From positions 186,001 through 250,000 of the forward strand of contig DASTHI010000026.1 in the NCBI GenBank assembly GCA_035718275.1: 64,000 nt of DNA, given 5' to 3'. The notes below the pieces were generated by a model that was not told the origin of the DNA, searched no databases, and worked only from the letters and a program-made list of their open reading frames with translations. The position numbers and the translations under genes were made by a program. Position 1 is the stretch's first letter, and each line of letters starts with the position of its first letter. This document shows positions 36,672 through 45,093 of this stretch, one piece after another. The DNA is from Pseudolabrys sp035718275 (lineage in GTDB: Bacteria > Pseudomonadota > Alphaproteobacteria > Rhizobiales > Xanthobacteraceae).

Positions 36672-37411
36672 AGAAAGGCGAGGGCGTAACTCGGGTGATG
36701 ACGTGGAACATCCATGGAATTGGGCGGAATCCGCGGTTTGACCTCACACGGGTAGTCGATCTGATTCGAATTTGGGATCCGGACGTCGTGGCTCTGCAGG
36801 AGGTCGACTCGCGCCGCACGCTCGCCGATGCTGTGAATCCCTTCGAGTTCCTGCCGACAGCTATCGGCATCTATGGCATCGGCGCCAAGACAATCATCAG
36901 CAAGGATGGCGAGTACGGGCAGATGCTAATTAGCCGGTTTCCGATCACGGCCCATCAGGTCCACGATATCTCATTCCGTGAACGTGAGCCGCGGCGCGCC
37001 ATTCGAGCGGATATCCGGACTCCAACGGGACCACTTACGGTGATAGCCACGCATCTCGGACTGAGTTTTCGCGAGCGACGTGATCAGGCTCGCGCACTCG
37101 CGCAGTTGGCACTGGGCGAGGCTACGACGGTCGTTATGGGAGACTTCAACGATTGGATCTGGCCGGGGACAGTACGTGCATCGTTATCGCAAGTGCTCGG
37201 TGCCTACACGCGATCCTACACATTTCCCTCCCGCTTTCCGTTGTTCAGCCTCGATCGTATTTATTGCCGTCCACGGCACATGCTGCTGCGAAGTTATATC
37301 GATACCAAGGCCAGGACTCTTTCTGATCACCTTCCGGTCATTTCTGACCTTCGAATGAGTGGTTGCAAAACAAAGGGAAGCCCAGCGCAATGCTCCGCTT
37401 CCTCTTTGTAG
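36668..37411 (+). CDS. Endonuclease/exonuclease/phosphatase (EEP) family protein
   Basis: EEP-superfamily metal-dependent phosphoesterase of 247 aa. Catalytic landmarks are TWNIHG (residues 12-17), LQEVDSRR, THLGLSFRERRDQA, the GDFNDW Asp-Asn pair and the terminal SDHLPV histidine. There is no signal peptide. Its GTG start overlaps the stop of the PLD/VTT gene, so it probably works on the same substrate class (phospholipid head-groups or a phosphodiester product), an inference from coupling only. A hairpin overlaps its stop codon. Confidence 0.85.
   Translation: MKKGEGVTRVMTWNIHGIGRNPRFDLTRVVDLIRIWDPDVVALQEVDSRRTLADAVNPFEFLPTAIGIYGIGAKTIISKDGEYGQMLISRFPITAHQVHDISFREREPRRAIRADIRTPTGPLTVIATHLGLSFRERRDQARALAQLALGEATTVVMGDFNDWIWPGTVRASLSQVLGAYTRSYTFPSRFPLFSLDRIYCRPRHMLLRSYIDTKARTLSDHLPVISDLRMSGCKTKGSPAQCSASSL
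37372..37407 (+). terminator. Hairpin overlapping the end of the EEP gene
   Basis: AAAGGGAAGC (37372-37381) pairs with GCTTCC-T-CTTT (37397-37407) with one bulge, and an inner AGC/GCT pair tightens the loop. The right arm is T-rich and is followed by the stop codon at 37409. It can terminate the PLD/VTT-EEP transcript and face the convergent csbD. Confidence 0.4.
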
Positions 37412-37424
37412 GAATGTGCAACTG

Positions 37425-37607
37425 TCAGTCCTCTCCAGACTCCTTCATCTTGTCCTTCATTCCACCGATCGTATTCTGCACTTTTCCACCAACCTTCTGG
37501 ACTTTGCCCTCGGCCTCTAGTTTCGTGTCACTGGATGCTTTGCCGGCAAGTTCCTTGACTTTTCCTTTGGCCTGATCGGCGGCGCCTTGAACTCGTTCTT
37601 TGTTCAT
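37425..37607 (-). CDS. CsbD family stress-response protein
   Basis: Small hydrophilic protein of 60 aa, almost all Lys, Gly, Glu, Ala. The pattern NKERVQGAADQAKGKVKELAGKASSD followed by EGKVQKVGGKVQNTIGGMKDKM is that of CsbD (YjbJ) proteins, which are abundant under general stress but of unknown biochemistry. The ATG at 37607 has GAGGGA upstream. Monocistronic; the DUF1236-like gene lies about 100 bp away on the same strand. Confidence 0.92.
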   Translation of the reverse strand: MNKERVQGAADQAKGKVKELAGKASSDTKLEAEGKVQKVGGKVQNTIGGMKDKMKESGED

Positions 37608-37712
37608 CGTGTCCCTCGTTGATTCCATCTATCGTCAGAACTTAAACGTTTCAGAGCGCGCGGACGTTCCACTTGTTCCACTCGAATGCAACGTACGACT
37701 TTTCACGAATCG

Positions 37713-38243
37713 TCAGAGAATGGTGACGACCTCGCGCGAACGCGGATTGAGGATGACGATTCTGTTATTTGCGATGATGTATTCGTAGCCTCGCCATGCT
37801 GGATAAATCGCGACGACCTGCGGCGGTAGCGGATAGCTCTGCACTTTCCCGGGGATACGCTCGCCGACTCGGGCAGATTCGTGCAGTTGCGTTGGCTCGA
37901 CCTTTTGCTTTGTGAGAATTGACATGATTGTTGTGCGCTGCTCATTGCTTAGCCCTGACCCTGCTTCGCCCGATTGCGGGGCGCCGCCTTTGCCATTCAT
38001 CTCGCCAGCGGATGGGGAGTGGGTTTCGGCATTGCCGCTCGTGCTGCGTGCGCCTGGTTGTTCACCGGTGACAGGTGCTGAGCGTTCGTCCTTGTTCAGC
38101 GGCGGACCAATTTTTTCAGCAGGAGCATTCTGCTGAGCCGGTGGCGCCGGTTCGGGCGGCTCACTGCTCACCTGAGAGAACGCAGAACTACAGCCCAGCA
38201 GCAGGGCTGCCGATATGATCGACAAGAGCTTTATTTTGTCCAC
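37713..38243 (-). CDS. Secreted DUF1236-like protein
   Basis: Exported 176-aa protein. A leader of ~22 residues ends in SSAFSQ (a Cys at LLLGC also makes a lipoprotein possible). The middle is a disordered Pro/Gln/Glu/Ser linker. The C-terminal ~60 residues hold LPPQVVAIYPAWRGYEYIIANNRIVILNPRSREVVTIL, the DUF1236 pattern common in rhizobial envelope proteins. The GTG at 38243 is chosen because AGGAGG lies 6 nt before it; an upstream in-frame start at 38273 has none. Function unknown. Confidence 0.78.
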   Translation of the reverse strand: MDKIKLLSIISAALLLGCSSAFSQVSSEPPEPAPPAQQNAPAEKIGPPLNKDERSAPVTGEQPGARSTSGNAETHSPSAGEMNGKGGAPQSGEAGSGLSNEQRTTIMSILTKQKVEPTQLHESARVGERIPGKVQSYPLPPQVVAIYPAWRGYEYIIANNRIVILNPRSREVVTIL

Positions 38244-38380
38244 AATTGCCTCCTTCTGGACGATGCACACCAAACGTTTTGTGAAATGCGCGGGTTCCGA
38301 CCTGCGAAAGCCGGTGGCGCAATGGCATAGCGTTGCCTACTGTTGCGCGTTGGGTTGATCGGGGGTGAGGGGAGGAATTG

Positions 38381-39988
38381 GTGGCAATTCTGTCGTCATC
38401 TGTCGACAGGCATTCTTCCGAGTTTCAGATGAATGCCCAGCGTATGAAGGCACTTGTAGCCGAACTCAAATGCCAGCGAGAAAAAGCTGCCCTGGGCGGG
38501 TCGGCTCGCTCGCGGGAGCGTCACGTTGCGCGTGGAAAGCTGCTGCCTCGCGATCGCGTGATGAACCTCATCGACGCGGGATCGCCATTCCTGGAATTAT
38601 CGCCGCTTGCCGCGAACGGAATGTATGAGGACGCCGTGTATGGAGCCGGCCTGATAACCGGCATCGGCCGAATCGAAGGCCGAGAATGCGTCATCGTTTG
38701 TAACGATTCAACCATCAAGGGCGGCACTTATTTTCCGATGACCGTGAAGAAACATCTGCGCGCTCAAGAGATCGCGCAGGAGAACCGGTTGCCGTGCGTC
38801 TATCTTGTCGACAGCGGCGGCGCCAATTTGCCCCATCAGACGGAAGTTTTCCCTGACCGCGAGCATTTCGGCCGCATATTTTACAATCAGGCGATCTTGT
38901 CATCCTTGGGAATTCCGCAGATTGCTGTTGTGATGGGTTCTTGCACGGCGGGTGGCGCTTATGTGCCGGCCATGTCCGATGAAACGATCATTGTCCGCAA
39001 TCAGGGTACGATTTTTTTGGGAGGACCGCCGCTCGTCAAGGCCGCAACCGGTGAGATCGTTAGTGCCGAAGAGTTGGGAGGTGCCGACGTCCATGCGCGC
39101 AAATCGGGAGTTGCTGATCACTACGCGCAGGACGACCACGACGCATTAAGTTTGGCGCGCCGTATTGTGAGCAATCTGAACACGAAAAAGCAGCACGATA
39201 TTGTATTGACCAAGCCGCGCGAGCCGGCCCTTGATGCTGACGAACTGGAGGGGATCGTTCCGGTCGATCTCAAGAGGCAATATGATGTTCGCGAAGTAAT
39301 CGCGAGGATCGTGGATGCGTCCGAGTTCGACGAATTCAAAGCGCTTTACGGTACGACGCTCGTTGCGGGCTTTGCACATATAGCCGGCATTCCCGTCGGC
39401 ATCATCGGCAACAATGGAATCCTGTTTTCTGAAAGCGCTTTGAAAGCAGCGCATTTCATAGAACTCTGCTGCCAACGCCGTATTCCGTTGCTGTTCCTGC
39501 AGAATATTGTCGGCTTCATGGTCGGACGAGAATACGAAACGGCAGGTATCGCGAAGGATGGCGCTAAAATGGTGACCGCGGTCGCCTGTGCAAAGGTGCC
39601 AAAAATCACTGTGATTATCGGCGGCTCCTATGGTGCCGGAAATTACGGGATGTGCGGGCGCGCCTATGGGCCACGTTTCCTGTTTACATGGCCAAACGCG
39701 CGCATATCCGTTATGGGCGGCGAGCAGGCGGCAAGCGTCCTTGCGACAGTCAGGCGGGACAATATCGAGGCGGATGGGGGAACGTGGTCCGAGAGCGATG
39801 AGGAAGAGTTTAAAAAACCCTATCGCGAGCAGTTTGAGCGCGAAGGCAATCCATATTTTGCCACCGCACGGCTATGGGATGATGGCATCCTCGCGCCTGC
39901 GGAAACCCGGCGCGTGCTTGCGCTGGCATTTTCGGCAACGTTGAACGCGCCAGTGCAGGATACGAAATTCGGCGTCTTCAGGATGTAA
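38381..39988 (+). CDS. mccB: Acyl-CoA carboxylase carboxyltransferase subunit (MccB-like)
   Basis: Carboxyltransferase subunit of a biotin-dependent acyl-CoA carboxylase, best matched to 3-methylcrotonyl-CoA carboxylase beta of leucine degradation. The 535-aa chain has GARERIALLIDPGSPFLEL-like start (here RHVARGKLLPRDRVMNLID), the acyl-CoA and biotin oxyanion sites GGTYFPMTVKKHLRAQEIA and GSCTAGGAYVPAMSDE, and the second half FLQNIVGFMVGREYE with GGSYGAGNYGMCGRAYGPRF. GGGGAGG precedes the GTG at 38381. The partner subunit lies about 7 kb downstream (47066-49027). A geranyl-CoA carboxylase role cannot be excluded. Confidence 0.9.
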   Translation: MAILSSSVDRHSSEFQMNAQRMKALVAELKCQREKAALGGSARSRERHVARGKLLPRDRVMNLIDAGSPFLELSPLAANGMYEDAVYGAGLITGIGRIEGRECVIVCNDSTIKGGTYFPMTVKKHLRAQEIAQENRLPCVYLVDSGGANLPHQTEVFPDREHFGRIFYNQAILSSLGIPQIAVVMGSCTAGGAYVPAMSDETIIVRNQGTIFLGGPPLVKAATGEIVSAEELGGADVHARKSGVADHYAQDDHDALSLARRIVSNLNTKKQHDIVLTKPREPALDADELEGIVPVDLKRQYDVREVIARIVDASEFDEFKALYGTTLVAGFAHIAGIPVGIIGNNGILFSESALKAAHFIELCCQRRIPLLFLQNIVGFMVGREYETAGIAKDGAKMVTAVACAKVPKITVIIGGSYGAGNYGMCGRAYGPRFLFTWPNARISVMGGEQAASVLATVRRDNIEADGGTWSESDEEEFKKPYREQFEREGNPYFATARLWDDGILAPAETRRVLALAFSATLNAPVQDTKFGVFRM

Positions 39989-39992
39989 TCCG

Positions 39993-41096
39993 TCAGGACA
40001 CAATTCTGTGGAATTCGCGGAAGCTTCGCCATGACGCGATCGCAAATCCGGCTGCTGTAGCCGCCCATACGGCTAATGCGATCCAGACCATTGCAAGCGA
40101 AATGGACCGCAGTGGCGGAAAATCGGTCGCAAGCGACAAGCGCAGGCTCGCGAGAGCATACATTCCAAGCGGAAACACGAGACTCCAGAGCATCGGCGAG
40201 TAGGTGATGGGAATGCGGCATATGCCATGTTTCCAGATGCCGAACAGCAGCAGCAAGGGAATCCACCACGTGGCCCATGCCCACATGATGAGCGTCACCC
40301 CGTCGATGAACGGCCGCATCGAGCGAAGAAAGGGAAGAGTGCCATCGGTCAGGATCAGTGCCGAGCCGGCGTTCGTGCTGATGGCGGCGGCGCCCATCAC
40401 GACCCACAAAAGCGGCGTGATGTCATCAGGTTCGAATTCGAAAAAGAAGATACGGTAGGCGAAGAGCGTCACGAAAATCCCGTATAAGACAAGTCCGATC
40501 CCCCACAGCATGTGAATCAGCACGAAGATTGCGGTTCCAAACTGCCCAAGCGGCGGCGCAACGATCGTTCCCAGAATCACCAGCGACTCAGTGCCGACAA
40601 TCGCGATGAGCCAGCCGCCGTGCACGACATTGACGCCGTGCGCAGTATTGAGAAAAGTGAGCACGCCGAAACTCAGGTAGATGAGGAAAAACCAAGTCGT
40701 GAGCGCCGCTACCCACATCGCGAATGATAGGGTGGTAAAGCCGCGCAAATGAATGCCGACTCCGAACACGTCGGTTGCTGCCACGATCGTGAAGAATGAG
40801 AAGACCAGTCGGGGATTGAGAAGATCGGACCAAAGGGCTCGTGGAAAACTGATCGCCCGAATAAGCGTTGCCACAACCAGACACGGGTAGGCGATGCCGT
40901 TAAAGATAAACAGAGCATCCGAAACAATCCGCTGATTTTCGAAGAAAAACGCGTTGGAGATAATTCCAGTGGCCATCACCAGAGCGAAAGATCCGGGGTA
41001 GAGGACCGAGATTTGCCTTATGAGCCAGGATGACGGAGCGTCCTCCTGGGCGAGGATAGTCGGCGTGTTTCCCGAGGAGGGATTGTATTTGTCCAT
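39993..41096 (-). CDS. TDT family transporter (tellurite resistance/C4-dicarboxylate type)
   Basis: Ten-helix membrane protein of the TDT/SLAC1 family (367 aa); members include TehA, malate permease Mae1 and sulfite exporter SSU1. The first helix PGSFALVMATGIIS is the family signature; the other helices are evenly spaced with conserved Phe and Gly. Substrate is unknown. The gene converges with mccB, 4 bp between the ends. Start at ATG 41096; an ATG 12 bp upstream is also possible. No sulfur or tellurite genes adjoin it. Confidence 0.85.
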   Translation of the reverse strand: MDKYNPSSGNTPTILAQEDAPSSWLIRQISVLYPGSFALVMATGIISNAFFFENQRIVSDALFIFNGIAYPCLVVATLIRAISFPRALWSDLLNPRLVFSFFTIVAATDVFGVGIHLRGFTTLSFAMWVAALTTWFFLIYLSFGVLTFLNTAHGVNVVHGGWLIAIVGTESLVILGTIVAPPLGQFGTAIFVLIHMLWGIGLVLYGIFVTLFAYRIFFFEFEPDDITPLLWVVMGAAAISTNAGSALILTDGTLPFLRSMRPFIDGVTLIMWAWATWWIPLLLLFGIWKHGICRIPITYSPMLWSLVFPLGMYALASLRLSLATDFPPLRSISLAMVWIALAVWAATAAGFAIASWRSFREFHRIVS

Positions 41097-41108
41097 TCCG
41101 ACCATCAT

Positions 41109-41523
41109 GGTCCTTGCAACTCGTGAACCAGTTTTCGCGCGAGCAACAACCTACCGTGCCAGCGTTCACCGTAGTCCCGGAAGCAGATCGCATTCATTGC
41201 TGGAAAGTCTTTCAAGGCGCGCCCACATATCGGCAATGTCTCTCGGCGGCGTCAATACCAGCCGCTCGTGCGCGTTCGAGGGTGAGCCCGTCGGTGACGC
41301 GGGCTTTTGGCGCCGCCGTTACTGTCGAACCGCGCCACATAACCTGTACCTGCTCGGCGAACGCGGTCATGGAGCCGGGCGGCTCGAGCGAGCCGCGAGC
41401 CCTTATCGTCGATAGTGTAAAGGTCATCGATTCGCGGATTCAAGGACGGGTCGCGGCGAGAGCTCGCTCGCGGGCAGGTCGCCGCATAGCCCCATACAGG
41501 ACGCTGTGCTACATGCAGAGACG
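41109..41523. other. Gene-poor stretch without a recognised gene
   Basis: About 415 bp between the divergent TDT and binding-protein genes. Short open frames exist on both strands (for example 41212-41427 and 41252-41443 minus, 41114-41527 plus) but none resembles a known family and none has a convincing ribosome site. It may be regulatory DNA or the remnant of a decayed gene. Confidence 0.4.
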
Positions 41524-42264
41524 ATGACCAGCGCGGAGGATGTTAGGCAACTTGCCCCAGAGGGCACATTGCGGGGCGGCGTGGTCGTCGCGCCGGCGGC
41601 TTCCGTTTTCTTTGCAGTGAGAGAGAAGGGTGACGTAAGGGGTGTGACCGTGGACTTAATCCGCGGCTTTGCCACTGCTCTGCATCTTCCATTGTCGCTG
41701 CAGATCTATGACAATTCCGGCCAGGTCACCGATGCGGTCGGCAAAGGTGAGTGCGATCTGGCATTCATGCCGCAGGACGCCGAGCGTGCCAAACGGGTGG
41801 ATTTCGGTCCGGCCTACTATTTCATTGAGAGCACCTATCTCGTTCCGGGGGGGTCCACCATCCGGACAATCGAAGAGGTGAACAGGCCGGGGCGCCGGAT
41901 CATTGCAATTTCAAATACGACGACTGCGCGGAGCGCGCGACGCACGGCGCCTAGCGCCACCGTTGAGGAAGTGGCGAGCGTGGACCAGATGACCGAGATG
42001 GCGCGGCTGGGGCAGGGCGATGCTTTCGCCTTGTCACATGATTCTTTCGCGGGGCTCCTCCCCAAGCTTCCAGGGGCGCGTGTGCTCGCAGGCAACTTTC
42101 AGCAGACCGGCATTGCGGTCGCGGTGCCGAAAGGACGGCCAATTGCACTGCGGATTGCTAGCGAGCTGCTTGAGGCGGCTAAGGCGTCCGGGATGGTTCG
42201 CAGAGCGCTCGATGCAGCAGGGTTCTCCGACGCTGTCGTGGCGCCAGCCTCCAAGCCTCAGTGA
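41524..42264 (+). CDS. Periplasmic-binding-protein-like (PBP2) protein without signal peptide
   Basis: Type-2 periplasmic-binding fold of 246 aa, like the polar amino-acid receptors: APEGTLRGGVVVAPAASVFF at the first strand, GVTVDLIRGFATAL, CDLAFMPQDAERAKRVDFGPAYYFIESTYLV and GNFQQTGIAVAVPKGRPIALR. No hydrophobic leader precedes the fold, even if the GTG at 41506 is used. It may therefore be cytoplasmic or exported by another route. Relatives of this leaderless type are common in rhizobia. No ABC permease is adjacent. The ligand is unknown. Confidence 0.75.
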   Translation: MTSAEDVRQLAPEGTLRGGVVVAPAASVFFAVREKGDVRGVTVDLIRGFATALHLPLSLQIYDNSGQVTDAVGKGECDLAFMPQDAERAKRVDFGPAYYFIESTYLVPGGSTIRTIEEVNRPGRRIIAISNTTTARSARRTAPSATVEEVASVDQMTEMARLGQGDAFALSHDSFAGLLPKLPGARVLAGNFQQTGIAVAVPKGRPIALRIASELLEAAKASGMVRRALDAAGFSDAVVAPASKPQ

Positions 42265-42333
42265 TTTGTGCGCTGCCTCGAGGTTCGGCGCTGATTGAAA
42301 GAGAGGCCGCGCGCAATGCGTGCTCTCGCGCAT

Positions 42334-43308
42334 TCACAGCTTCAAGATGACGTTCCCGATAGTGCCGCGTTCGACCGCTTCATGCGCAGCAACGATGTCA
42401 TCAAGACCATAGGTCTGATGGGAGAGCCTGTTGCGCAGCGCACCTAGCTTGAGTGCGGAATTGATCGACGAAACCGCCCTCTCGCGTTCCTTGGCATCGA
42501 GCTCATACACCAGGAAGAATTTCAACGTGATGGAGTTGACGAGACAGAAGGCCGCGGGAATGGTCGCCTCGGGCCCTGTTCCATATACAACGACATTTGC
42601 CTTCGGACTGACCACCTGGGGGATGAGCTTGGCGTTAGCAGTAAGGTCCATCTCGATCACAGCGCCCACACCGGCCTGCTTCGTTATTTCCATCACGCGG
42701 CCGCCGACATTCTCTCGCTTGTAATTTATGGTGTGATCGGCTCCGGCTTCTTTTGCGGCGACAGCCTTTTCGGGAGACGAAATGGTTGCAAGCACGAGCG
42801 CGCCTGCAGCTTTTGCGAACTGAATCGCGTATTGGGCGACCGCGCCTGCGCCACCCGAGATCAGGACTATCGTGCCCGCCTTGACCGAGGCAAGACTGAC
42901 CGCGTGCACAGCCGTCATTGCGGGGATCCCCAAGCACGCCCCGGCCTCAAAAGTGATTTTTTCAGGAAGCGGCACGGCTTGCGCGGCCGGCAGCACGATG
43001 AATTCGGCTGCCGTGCCGAATGCACGTTTCCACTGCCCATTCCACAACCACACCCGCTCGCCGACACGTGATTGAGGCACACCCGGGCCAACCTCATCCA
43101 CCACGCCTGCCCCATCGCTGTGGGGGATGACCCTTGGATAAGCAATTTTCCGGGTGATCCCCTGGCGCGATTTGACGTCCGACGGATTGATCCCGGAAGC
43201 GGCTACCTTTACGCGCAGCTCACCGGGACCGGGGTGCGGTGCCTCAACATCGCCGACTTTGAGGACTGTCCGCGCACTGCCATTCGCCTCGTAGAATGCC
43301 GCTCGCAT
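42334..43308 (-). CDS. NADPH:quinone reductase/zinc-less alcohol dehydrogenase
   Basis: Medium-chain dehydrogenase/reductase of the quinone oxidoreductase (QOR) group, 324 aa. The GroES-like N-domain has GELRVKVAASGINPSDVKSR and HSDGAGVVDEVGPGV. The nucleotide-binding domain has VLISGGAGAVAQYAIQFAKAAGA, where the SGGAGAV loop binds NADPH. The structural-zinc cysteines are absent, consistent with QOR. The ATG at 43308 has AGGAG upstream and is preferred over one at 43326. It converges with the binding-protein gene. The physiological substrate is unknown. Confidence 0.88.
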   Translation of the reverse strand: MRAAFYEANGSARTVLKVGDVEAPHPGPGELRVKVAASGINPSDVKSRQGITRKIAYPRVIPHSDGAGVVDEVGPGVPQSRVGERVWLWNGQWKRAFGTAAEFIVLPAAQAVPLPEKITFEAGACLGIPAMTAVHAVSLASVKAGTIVLISGGAGAVAQYAIQFAKAAGALVLATISSPEKAVAAKEAGADHTINYKRENVGGRVMEITKQAGVGAVIEMDLTANAKLIPQVVSPKANVVVYGTGPEATIPAAFCLVNSITLKFFLVYELDAKERERAVSSINSALKLGALRNRLSHQTYGLDDIVAAHEAVERGTIGNVILKL

Positions 43309-43441
43309 TGCTGCTCCTCTCGCCATGGGGGCATGGTCTCACCGACGGGAACTGGAAGTCGAGAACTCGCACCGATCTCCTTGCGTTTTTTCACTGGCGC
43401 CAACAACTGAAAAGACACTTCCATTAGCTGAAGAGGTCAAC

Positions 43442-43690
43442 GTGACATATCGTGTTTACAGTGGTCCGAGAGGTTCAGGCGACCTCTCTCCGATCGAAAA
43501 ATCACAGATGCTGTTCAAGGAGTTCTCGGTCCTCGATGAGGCCCTGTCGTGGGCGCGCCATGTAGAGGAGACCGGCCGAACTCCGCTCCTGATCGAAGGC
43601 GACGATGGCACTCGCATGAATCGGCGCGCCATTGCAGATGCGCTCAGGGTCGGCTTTAGGGAGGAGATCGGAAGCGGCGAGAGGACTTGA
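43442..43690 (+). CDS. Small conserved rhizobial hypothetical protein
   Basis: 82-aa acidic cytoplasmic protein: MTYRVYSGPRGSGDLSP, then LFKEFSVLDEALSWARH, then TPLLIEGDDGTRMNRRAIADAL. I recognise this pattern from small conserved proteins of Bradyrhizobium and relatives, with no known function. The GTG at 43442 follows GAGG with 5-nt spacing. It converges with the next small gene, ends 6 bp apart. Confidence 0.65.
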   Translation: MTYRVYSGPRGSGDLSPIEKSQMLFKEFSVLDEALSWARHVEETGRTPLLIEGDDGTRMNRRAIADALRVGFREEIGSGERT

Positions 43691-43696
43691 AGGAAC

Positions 43697-43897
43697 TCAG
43701 CCGGCAAGCCGGTTCCATTCAGCGCGAGCCCGATCGGTGAGTTCATTCCACTTGGTTGTCACGACATCCCAGTTCACCATGGGACGCTGTGCACTGCTGG
43801 CGGGGCTCGTTGCGGCAGCCGCGTTATGTGAATCGTGCAGGTAGGCGCCTCCCACGGTCAAGACGACACCAAGCATGATCCCGATAAGGACGCGCAT
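43697..43897 (-). CDS. Small membrane-anchored hypothetical protein
   Basis: 66-aa protein with one N-terminal membrane helix (MRVLIGIMLGVVLTVGGAYL), an Ala/Ser linker and a conserved C-terminal part MVNWDVVTTKWNELTDRARAEWNRLAG exposed to the periplasm. The pattern recurs in Bradyrhizobiaceae; function unknown. GGAGGG lies just before the ATG at 43897. Confidence 0.65.
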   Translation of the reverse strand: MRVLIGIMLGVVLTVGGAYLHDSHNAAAATSPASSAQRPMVNWDVVTTKWNELTDRARAEWNRLAG

Positions 43898-44149
43898 TTC
43901 ACCCTCCCGGTCTGGCGTTCAAACGCCTCCTTGGAACTACCGGTTCCAAGGAAGTGCGCCCAATTCTCCGGATAAAGGCGACGATTTTGCGTCTCTCGTT
44001 CTGATATTTCCGTCTGTCGTTCTGACAAAAAAGGACCAGATTTGCGTCCGGCTCAGTTAACCTTAGACACTTACCATGTGCAGCGTAAGTTATTGAAAAT
44101 TCATATATTCTGACCTAAAAAACTTTGCCCGCAAACAATAATTAGCTGC

Positions 44150-44155
44150 TATATT
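44150..44155 (+). promoter_or_regulatory. -10-like box placed for a leaderless mRNA
   Basis: TATATT ends 6 bp before the ATG at 44162, so the expected transcription start falls on or next to the start codon. There is only GAAG 2 nt before the ATG and no usable Shine-Dalgarno. The -35 is weak (TTTGCC at 44124-44129). The upstream 100 bp is AT-rich compared with its neighbourhood. Confidence 0.4.
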
Positions 44156-44161
44156 GAAGTT

Positions 44162-44590
44162 ATGAGTAGACATTCAGCCAAGAGGGCCGGCCGATCGGCA
44201 AAATCGACGCGCGGCAACGCAAAGAAACGCGCCAAGACAGCGCGTTCCGTTGTGAAAAAGGCCTCGAAATCGGCTCGGGTGCCGGTCGGCGCATCCATGC
44301 GTACGAGCCGGTTGGCCTCCGGCGCATCCAAGTCCGCTACAAAAATGATCCAGACATCAAGCCCGCCGATGCAGCCTTCGGCTCAGGAGGGACCTGTCCG
44401 AGCGCATAAATATCACGTAGGCGAGACGGTTTATTACACGTCGCCCAGTTTCGGGCGCACTGCCGCGACTGGCAGCTATACGGTGGTCAAATTGCTTCCC
44501 TCGGAAGGGGATGACTACCAGTATCGCATCAAAAGTTCTGGCGAAGCGTTCGAACGTGTAGCCAAAGAAAGTCAACTTGACCGCGCCTGA
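44162..44590 (+). CDS. Histone-H1-like basic tail fused to a small conserved domain
   Basis: 142-aa protein. Residues 1-70 are Lys/Arg/Ala/Ser-rich with repeats such as KRAGRSAKSTRGNAKKRAKTARS, like H1-type bacterial chromatin proteins. Residues ~80-142 form a compact beta-rich domain, HKYHVGETVYYTSPSFGR followed by GSYTVVKLLPSEGDDYQYRIKS and FERVAKESQLDRA. In other rhizobia this domain is usually a stand-alone protein of ~65-70 aa. DNA or RNA binding is an inference from charge. Start at ATG 44162. Confidence 0.65.
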   Translation: MSRHSAKRAGRSAKSTRGNAKKRAKTARSVVKKASKSARVPVGASMRTSRLASGASKSATKMIQTSSPPMQPSAQEGPVRAHKYHVGETVYYTSPSFGRTAATGSYTVVKLLPSEGDDYQYRIKSSGEAFERVAKESQLDRA

Positions 44591-44674
44591 CGCAGCAGGC
44601 GTCGCGATTTTGCCTCCTCCCTCCTTCAATGATGCTTGCAGCGGCGCGATTATCGCGCCAAAGGAGGGCGCATC

Positions 44675-45010
44675 ATGCCGATTTACATCACGCAGGGGCG
44701 TTACACGCGAGAGGCAGTAAAGGGCATGATCGTGAAGCCGGAGGATCGAGCCGATGCCGTGGCAAGGCTCCTCTCGAAGATTGGGGGCCGCTTGCTGGGG
44801 TACTACGTGACTTTTGGCGAATACGATTTTCTCACGATAGCGGAGGCGCCGAATGACATTCAAATGGCTGCGGCAGTGCTCGCCGCATCGAGTGGCGGCG
44901 GTGTGACCGACTTGCGTACAACGGTCGCCTTGACGTCGGTCGAAGCTAAGAGCGCCTTTGCTGCAGCAGGCGATCTGGCGCCAAGCTTCAGATCAGCCGG
45001 CCGCGCCTAA
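44675..45010 (+). CDS. GYD-domain protein
   Basis: 111-aa ferredoxin-like-fold protein of the GYD family: MPIYITQGRYTREAVKGM, then RLLGYYVTFGEYDFLTIAEAPND and ALTSVEA. The family is widespread but without a defined reaction. AAGGAGGG lies 6 nt before the ATG at 44675, an unusually strong ribosome site. It is followed 83 bp later by a Bug-family receptor. Confidence 0.85.
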   Translation: MPIYITQGRYTREAVKGMIVKPEDRADAVARLLSKIGGRLLGYYVTFGEYDFLTIAEAPNDIQMAAAVLAASSGGGVTDLRTTVALTSVEAKSAFAAAGDLAPSFRSAGRA

Positions 45011-45093
45011 AATTGAGATTTGCGGTTCATTGACGGCAAAAACAGAGGCGTCTTTTATTGAGGCAAGCAAAAATGTGCAAAGGGAGAGGATTC

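Noticed and set aside
41114..41527. Plus-strand frame of 137 codons
   Set aside because: No start signal and no recognisable sequence; kept only as a note on the gene-poor stretch.
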